Source of the DNA: Yersinia similis
Lineage (GTDB): Bacteria > Pseudomonadota > Gammaproteobacteria > Enterobacterales > Enterobacteriaceae
Direction of reading: 5' to 3'
DNA length: 64,000 bases
Assembly: GCF_001053095.1 (NCBI RefSeq)
Contig: NZ_CGBP01000025.1
Span: forward strand, 1-64,000
Below, one piece after another: positions 59,587-64,000 of this stretch; position 1 is the first letter of the stretch, and every line of letters begins with the position of its first letter. The notes beneath the pieces are model-generated. The model had not been told where the DNA came from. It was given only the letters and a program-made list of their open reading frames with translations, and searched no databases. The translations under genes were made by a program, and so were the position numbers.

Positions 59587-61335
59587 ATGGCTGGACGAAT
59601 TCCACGCGTATTTATCAATGACTTGCTAGCTCGCACTGACATCATCGATCTTATCGATACCAGGGTAAAGCTGAAGAAGCAAGGCAAAAATTACCATGCG
59701 TGCTGTCCGTTCCATCATGAGAAAACACCCTCATTCACTGTTAACGGCGAAAAACAGTTTTATCACTGTTTTGGCTGCGGCGCTCATGGTAATGCTGTTG
59801 ATTTCTTGATGAATTACGATCGACTCGAGTTTGTCGAAAGTATCGAAGAATTGGCCACCATGCACGGGCTGGAAGTGCCTTACGAGGCAGGCAGCGGCAC
59901 CACTCAGATAGAACGACACCAACGACAAAGTCTTTATCAATTGATGGAAAGCCTCAGCGCATTCTATCAGCAGTCACTCAAAGGCCAGAATGCCAATCAG
60001 GCCCGTGAATATCTTAAACATCGCGGTTTGAGTGAAGAGATCATCCAACATTTTGCTATCGGTTTTGCTCCCCCTGGTTGGGACAATGCCTTAAAACGTT
60101 TTGGTCGTGATGGCGAGAGCCGTACAGCACTGAACGATGCCGGAATGCTGGTTACTAATGATACAGGGCGGACTTACGATCGTTTTCGTGAGCGCGTCAT
60201 GTTCCCTATTCGCGATAAACGCGGGCGGGTTATCGCTTTTGGCGGGCGAATTCTGGGTGATGGAGTGCCAAAATACCTCAACTCCCCAGAAACAGAAATT
60301 TTTCATAAGGGCCGCCAGTTATATGGCTTGTATGAAGCACAAGTCAATCATCCAAACCCTGCACGCTTACTCGTTGTTGAAGGGTATATGGATGTGGTGG
60401 CGCTCGCACAATTTGGTATTGATTATGCTGTTGCCTCATTGGGAACGGCAACAACCGCTGAGCATATTCAGTTGTTGTTCCGTGCCACCGATAACGTAAT
60501 TTGTTGTTATGACGGTGATCGGGCTGGTAGAGATGCCGCTTGGCGAGCATTAGAAACGGCTCTGCCCTATCTAAATGACGGGCGTCAGCTACGCTTTATG
60601 TTTTTGCCCGATGGTGAAGACCCCGACACTCTGGTTCGTAAAGAAGGGAAAGACGCATTTGAACAACGTATGGAGGAGGCACAGCCACTCTCAACTTTCT
60701 TGTTTGAAACGTTAATGCCACAGGTAGATTTGAGCAGTCCCGATGGGCGCGCCAAACTGAGCACACTGGCATTACCTTTAATCAGCCAAATTCCTGGTGA
60801 AGCGCTACGTCTATACCTACGTCAACAATTAGGGAATAAGTTAGGTCTGCTTGATGACAGCCAGCTCGATAAGCTGATGCCAAAACAGATTGAGAATGCA
60901 AATACCTACCAGCCGCCCCAGCTAAAACGCACAACCATGCGTATACTTATAGGGCTATTGGTACAAAACCCACAACTGGCTACACTTATTCCCTCATTGC
61001 AGGGGGTCGAGCAAGCCAAATTGGCGGGTTTACCGTTATTTATTGAGTTGGTTGAAACCTGTCTGGCCCAACCGGGGTTGACAACCGGGCAGCTGCTGGA
61101 ACTGTACCGTGATAATAAATTCAGCCAACAGCTTGAAACTCTTGCAACATGGAACCACATGATTGTAGAGGATATGGTCGAACAGACTTTTGTCGACACG
61201 CTAGCTAGCCTGTATGACTCCATTTTGGAGCAACGTCAGGAAACCCTGATAGCGCGTGACCGTACACATGGATTAAACGCCGAAGAACGTAAAGAGCTTT
61301 GGTCTTTGAATCTGGCACTAGCCAGAAAAAAATGA
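59587..61335 (+). CDS. dnaG: DnaG primase
   Basis: A 582-residue primase (E. coli 581) that makes RNA primers at the replication fork. The N-terminal zinc-binding domain is CHC2 type (Cys40, His43, then CFGC with Cys61/64). The TOPRIM catalytic core has LLVVEGYMDVVALAQ and CYDGDRAGRDAAWRAL. The helicase-interacting domain is C-terminal (about 435-582). It overlaps no gene; the rpoD start is 158 bases downstream. Confidence 0.97.
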   Translation: MAGRIPRVFINDLLARTDIIDLIDTRVKLKKQGKNYHACCPFHHEKTPSFTVNGEKQFYHCFGCGAHGNAVDFLMNYDRLEFVESIEELATMHGLEVPYEAGSGTTQIERHQRQSLYQLMESLSAFYQQSLKGQNANQAREYLKHRGLSEEIIQHFAIGFAPPGWDNALKRFGRDGESRTALNDAGMLVTNDTGRTYDRFRERVMFPIRDKRGRVIAFGGRILGDGVPKYLNSPETEIFHKGRQLYGLYEAQVNHPNPARLLVVEGYMDVVALAQFGIDYAVASLGTATTAEHIQLLFRATDNVICCYDGDRAGRDAAWRALETALPYLNDGRQLRFMFLPDGEDPDTLVRKEGKDAFEQRMEEAQPLSTFLFETLMPQVDLSSPDGRAKLSTLALPLISQIPGEALRLYLRQQLGNKLGLLDDSQLDKLMPKQIENANTYQPPQLKRTTMRILIGLLVQNPQLATLIPSLQGVEQAKLAGLPLFIELVETCLAQPGLTTGQLLELYRDNKFSQQLETLATWNHMIVEDMVEQTFVDTLASLYDSILEQRQETLIARDRTHGLNAEERKELWSLNLALARKK

Positions 61336-61363
61336 AACACCCAACGGCTTAATTGCCGATAAA

Positions 61364-61383
61364 TGTGGGGGCAACTCCCCACA
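61364..61383 (+). other. Hairpin in the dnaG-rpoD interval
   Basis: A 7-bp perfect stem TGTGGGG / CCCCACA with a 6-base loop, just after the dnaG stop codon; a second GC-rich hairpin follows at about 61390-61406. They may mark an mRNA processing site, as this interval is cleaved by RNase E in E. coli. Confidence 0.5.
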
Positions 61384-61493
61384 ATGATGCCGCTATAGCG
61401 GGCAGCGGCGACAAAAAAAGGCCCCAAATGCAATTGTTGGCGGTTTCGCCGACCGACACCAACCCAAATACTCTGAAGTGTGGATACCGTCTT

Positions 61494-63332
61494 ATGGAGC
61501 AAAACCCGCAGTCACAGCTGAAGCTACTTGTCACCCGAGGTAAGGAGCAAGGCTATCTGACCTATGCTGAGGTCAATGACCATCTGCCGGAAGATATCGT
61601 CGATTCCGATCAGATCGAAGACATCATCCAGATGATTAATGACATGGGCATACAGGTACTAGAAGAAGCGCCTGATGCTGATGATTTGATGCTGGCCGAG
61701 AACACCACGGATACCGACGATGATGCGGCTGAAGCTGCTGCACAGGTGCTTTCCAGTGTTGAATCAGAAATCGGGCGAACCACCGACCCGGTGCGTATGT
61801 ATATGCGCGAAATGGGTACCGTTGAGCTGTTAACGCGTGAAGGCGAGATTGATATTGCCAAACGTATCGAAGACGGTATCAATCAGGTTCAGTGTTCTGT
61901 TGCTGAATACCCTGAAGCGATCACTTATCTGTTGGAACAATATGATCGCGTTGAAGCGGGCGAATCTCGTTTATCCGACCTGATCACTGGCTTTGTTGAT
62001 CCAAACGCTGAAGAAGATATTGCCCCAACAGCGACCCACGTTGGTTCTGAATTATCCACTGAAGAGATGGATGATGAAGATGAAGACGAGGATGAAGACG
62101 ACGACGCCGAAGACGATAACAGCATCGATCCAGAGTTGGCGCGCCAGAAATTCAGCGATTTGCGTGAGCAGTATGAAAACGCGCGTATGGAAATCAAGAA
62201 AAATGGCCGCAATCACGCGAACGCAGCTGCTGAAATCCTGAAGCTTTCTGAAGTGTTCAAGCAGTTCCGTCTGGTGCCAAAGCAGTTCGATTATCTGGTC
62301 AATAACATGCGTGCCATGATGGATCGCGTTCGTACTCAAGAACGTATCATCATGAAGCTGTGTGTTGAGCAGTGCAAAATGCCGAAGAAAAACTTCGTTA
62401 CGCTGTTTTCCAGCAATGAAACCAGCGATACCTGGTTCACTGCGGCAGTGGCTATGGGTAAACCTTGGTCTGAAAAACTGAAAGATGTCTCGGAAGATGT
62501 TCAACGTAGCTTGCAGAAACTGCGCCAGATCGAAGAAGAAACCGGTCTGACCATTGAGCAGGTAAAAGACATCAACCGCCGTATGTCTATCGGTGAAGCG
62601 AAAGCGCGTCGTGCCAAGAAAGAAATGGTTGAGGCTAACCTGCGTTTGGTTATCTCTATTGCCAAAAAATACACCAACCGTGGTTTGCAGTTCCTTGATT
62701 TGATCCAGGAAGGCAACATTGGTCTGATGAAAGCAGTAGATAAGTTCGAATACCGTCGCGGTTATAAGTTCTCAACTTACGCAACATGGTGGATTCGTCA
62801 GGCGATCACTCGTTCGATTGCAGACCAGGCGCGCACTATCCGTATTCCAGTACATATGATTGAGACCATTAACAAACTCAACCGTATCTCACGCCAGATG
62901 TTGCAAGAGATGGGCCGTGAGCCAACGCCAGAAGAGCTGGCGGAACGTATGTTGATGCCGGAAGATAAGATCCGTAAAGTGCTGAAGATAGCTAAAGAGC
63001 CTATCTCAATGGAGACCCCGATTGGTGATGACGAAGATTCACATCTGGGTGATTTCATTGAAGATACCACTCTGGAGCTGCCGCTGGACTCTGCAACCTC
63101 TGAGAGCCTGCGCTCTGCCACGCACGACGTGTTAGCAGGCCTGACAGCCCGTGAAGCAAAAGTTCTGCGTATGCGTTTCGGTATCGATATGAACACTGAC
63201 CACACGTTGGAAGAAGTGGGCAAACAATTCGATGTCACCCGTGAACGTATTCGTCAGATTGAAGCGAAGGCATTGCGTAAACTGCGTCACCCAAGCCGTT
63301 CTGAAGTACTGCGTAGCTTCCTCGACGATTAA
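61494..63332 (+). CDS. rpoD: RpoD, primary sigma factor sigma70
   Basis: A 612-residue housekeeping sigma factor (E. coli 613). Start ATG 61494 ([13 protein letters not shown]) matches the family; an open frame extends 47 codons upstream but is not conserved. Region 1.1 leads, region 1.2 has [22 protein letters not shown], followed by an acidic non-conserved insertion ([16 protein letters not shown], about 195-212), region 2 ([37 protein letters not shown]), region 3 and region 4 ([21 protein letters not shown]). Intact. Confidence 0.98.
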   Translation: MEQNPQSQLKLLVTRGKEQGYLTYAEVNDHLPEDIVDSDQIEDIIQMINDMGIQVLEEAPDADDLMLAENTTDTDDDAAEAAAQVLSSVESEIGRTTDPVRMYMREMGTVELLTREGEIDIAKRIEDGINQVQCSVAEYPEAITYLLEQYDRVEAGESRLSDLITGFVDPNAEEDIAPTATHVGSELSTEEMDDEDEDEDEDDDAEDDNSIDPELARQKFSDLREQYENARMEIKKNGRNHANAAAEILKLSEVFKQFRLVPKQFDYLVNNMRAMMDRVRTQERIIMKLCVEQCKMPKKNFVTLFSSNETSDTWFTAAVAMGKPWSEKLKDVSEDVQRSLQKLRQIEEETGLTIEQVKDINRRMSIGEAKARRAKKEMVEANLRLVISIAKKYTNRGLQFLDLIQEGNIGLMKAVDKFEYRRGYKFSTYATWWIRQAITRSIADQARTIRIPVHMIETINKLNRISRQMLQEMGREPTPEELAERMLMPEDKIRKVLKIAKEPISMETPIGDDEDSHLGDFIEDTTLELPLDSATSESLRSATHDVLAGLTAREAKVLRMRFGIDMNTDHTLEEVGKQFDVTRERIRQIEAKALRKLRHPSRSEVLRSFLDD

Positions 63333-63350
63333 TTCGTTAGTGAAGTAATA

Positions 63351-63388
63351 AAAATCCCGGCATATTATTTATGTCGGGATTTTTTTTC
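63351..63388 (+). terminator. rpoD rho-independent terminator
   Basis: A 13-bp near-perfect stem (AAAATCCCGGCAT / ATGTCGGGATTTT) with a 7-base loop and a run of eight T, 18 bases after rpoD. Confidence 0.95.
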
Positions 63389-63508
63389 CTATAAAACCAA
63401 CCACGTCTACGCTCTCCTCTTCCCTACCTCATCCGTAAAAAACCTTATTTTTGCATATAAAACACGCATATGAGTGAGCAGCTCTAGACCTGAGGATAAA
63501 AACTACCG

Positions 63509-63514
63509 TATAAT
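63509..63514 (+). promoter_or_regulatory. -10 box upstream of the tRNA gene
   Basis: A perfect TATAAT 15 bases before the tRNA, followed by the GC-rich discriminator CAGCGCCC expected for stringently controlled stable RNA promoters. A clear -35 at 17 bases is not visible. Confidence 0.65.
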
Positions 63515-63528
63515 CAGCGCCCAAGCTT

Positions 63529-63605
63529 GGCCCCTTAGCTCAGTTGGTTAGAGCACGCGACTCATAATCGCTTGGTCACTGGTTCAAGTCCAGTAGGGGC
63601 CACCA
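63529..63605 (+). tRNA. ileX: tRNA-Ile2 (anticodon CAU, lysidine-modified), ileX type
   Basis: A 77-base gene including the encoded CCA. The acceptor GGCCCCT pairs with AGGGGCC; there is a D-loop (AGCTCAGTTGGTTAGAGC), the anticodon stem GCGACTCATAATCGC with CAT, a T-arm CTGGTTCAAGTCCAG, and discriminator A. The body matches enterobacterial ileX rather than a methionine tRNA, so the C34 is expected to become lysidine by TilS and read AUA. Its place after rpoD matches E. coli ileX. Confidence 0.93.
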
Positions 63606-63613
63606 AATAAAAC

Positions 63614-63650
63614 AAGGAGTTACGTTAATAGCGTAACTCCTTTGTTATTT
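63614..63650 (+). terminator. tRNA gene terminator
   Basis: A perfect 11-bp stem (AAGGAGTTACG / CGTAACTCCTT) with a 7-base loop followed by TGTTATTT, 9 bases after the tRNA. Confidence 0.85.
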
Positions 63651-63744
63651 CTGGGATATGCCGGGGATATTTTGCAGGGGTAATCATGGGGTTTATTGGT
63701 TATTTTATGCCCGTTCACCGCATCGCCACACTTCGATACTACAA

Positions 63745-63933
63745 TCATCGGCGAGGCGTTGGCTTCTTCCACTGGTAAGCTGGCGCACTCATCCTCTGGC
63801 GGTGACGTTCTTTAGCTGCCAGTGTCGCCGCTACCTTAGTGCGTATATCCAGCAAATCCTTGTTGTTCAGATCCACCCCTTGCCGCCTGGCTGCGTTGAT
63901 AAGGGTCATTTCAATAATGTTATGGCTCAACAT
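63745..63933 (-). CDS. Small hypothetical protein, phage- or island-like
   Basis: A 62-residue frame starting at ATG 63933 (MLSHNIIEM), preceded by GAGG at good distance; an in-frame ATG at 63957 gives 70 residues. It is helical and very basic at the C-terminus (ending KKPTPRR). I do not recognise a family. A partial upstream frame (63958-64000) ends in QRRR and its stop codon TAA is directly followed by the ATG at 63957, so these genes are packed as in phage modules. Placed just after a tRNA gene, they may belong to an integrated element entering from the right. Confidence 0.45.
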   Translation of the reverse strand: MLSHNIIEMTLINAARRQGVDLNNKDLLDIRTKVAATLAAKERHRQRMSAPAYQWKKPTPRR

Positions 63934-63957
63934 AATAACCTCACCCGGCTTAATCAT

Positions 63958-64000
63958 TTATCGTCGCCTCTGTGGATTTACCCAAATCAGCCCATCATTT
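63958..64000 (-). CDS. 3' end of an unidentified small-gene cluster ORF (partial)
   Basis: The last 13 codons (ending GLIWVNPQRRR, then TAA at 63958-63960) of a frame running in from beyond the right edge. Too short to identify. Its stop directly abuts an ATG of the next ORF. Confidence 0.3.
   Translation of the reverse strand, partial: NDGLIWVNPQRRR

Noticed and set aside
61353-61493. N-terminal extension of rpoD
   Set aside because: The 47 extra codons cover intergenic hairpins and are not part of sigma70; ATG 61494 matches the family start.

Overview
The window is enterobacterial chromosome, almost certainly Yersinia. Roughly the last three quarters follow the conserved Enterobacteriaceae order exbD-exbB-metC-yghB-yqhC-yqhD-dkgA, then ygiQ, ftsP, plsC, parC, mdaB, parE, yqiA, cpdA, yqiB, nudF, tolC, ygiBCD, ribB, ubiK, hldE, glnE, ygiF, ygiM, cca, uppP, folB, plsY, tsaD, and rpsU-dnaG-rpoD followed by a tRNA with a CAU anticodon. 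The miniature repeats are those I associate with Yersinia: two identical 164-bp palindromic elements of the YPAL type and at least six ERIC or ERIC-derived elements. Species cannot be fixed from sequence alone.

Region 1 (1-4800) is accessory. It holds the N-terminal two thirds of a LysM/beta-barrel/Ig-repeat invasin-type adhesin (minus strand, running off the window), a 467-bp IS6-family remnant, decayed pieces of a CusA-type metal efflux gene, a 756-bp gene-free AT-rich stretch, and a membrane-anchored winged-helix regulator.

Region 2 (5011-15736) is a complete, uninterrupted tad (tight adherence, Flp pilus) locus: flp-tadV-rcpC-rcpA-rcpB-tadZ-tadA-tadB-tadC-tadD-tadE-tadF-tadG. Genes overlap by 4 or 17 bases or lie close together, and the DNA is visibly more AT-rich than the core. 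A hairpin separates flp from tadV, and an internally deleted ERIC lies between tadF and tadG. The products form one machine: pilin, prepilin peptidase, outer-membrane secretin with accessory proteins, secretion ATPase with platform proteins, a ParA-like localisation factor and pseudopilins.

Region 3 (15737-63332) is core metabolism and housekeeping: energy for iron uptake (ExbBD with a candidate Fur box), methionine biosynthesis, aldehyde detoxification (YqhC/YqhD/DkgA), topoisomerase IV, cAMP and ADP-ribose hydrolysis, TolC efflux with a candidate marbox, FMN-riboswitch-controlled ribB, heptose and phospholipid precursor synthesis, GlnE nitrogen control, tRNA maturation and modification (Cca, TsaD), undecaprenyl phosphate recycling, folate synthesis and the macromolecular synthesis operon. 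One small AT-rich gene of unknown function (26587-27135) interrupts it between ygiQ and ftsP.

Region 4 (63333-64000) has the rpoD terminator, the ileX-type tRNA and small tightly packed minus-strand ORFs that look like the edge of an integrated element.

The most unusual features are a full-length ERIC inserted between the FMN riboswitch and the ribB start codon, a YPAL flanked by direct repeats of a whole hairpin terminator, and a Flp pilin with unusual spacing at its processing site. I found no clearly new defence or biosynthetic system and no CRISPR array.
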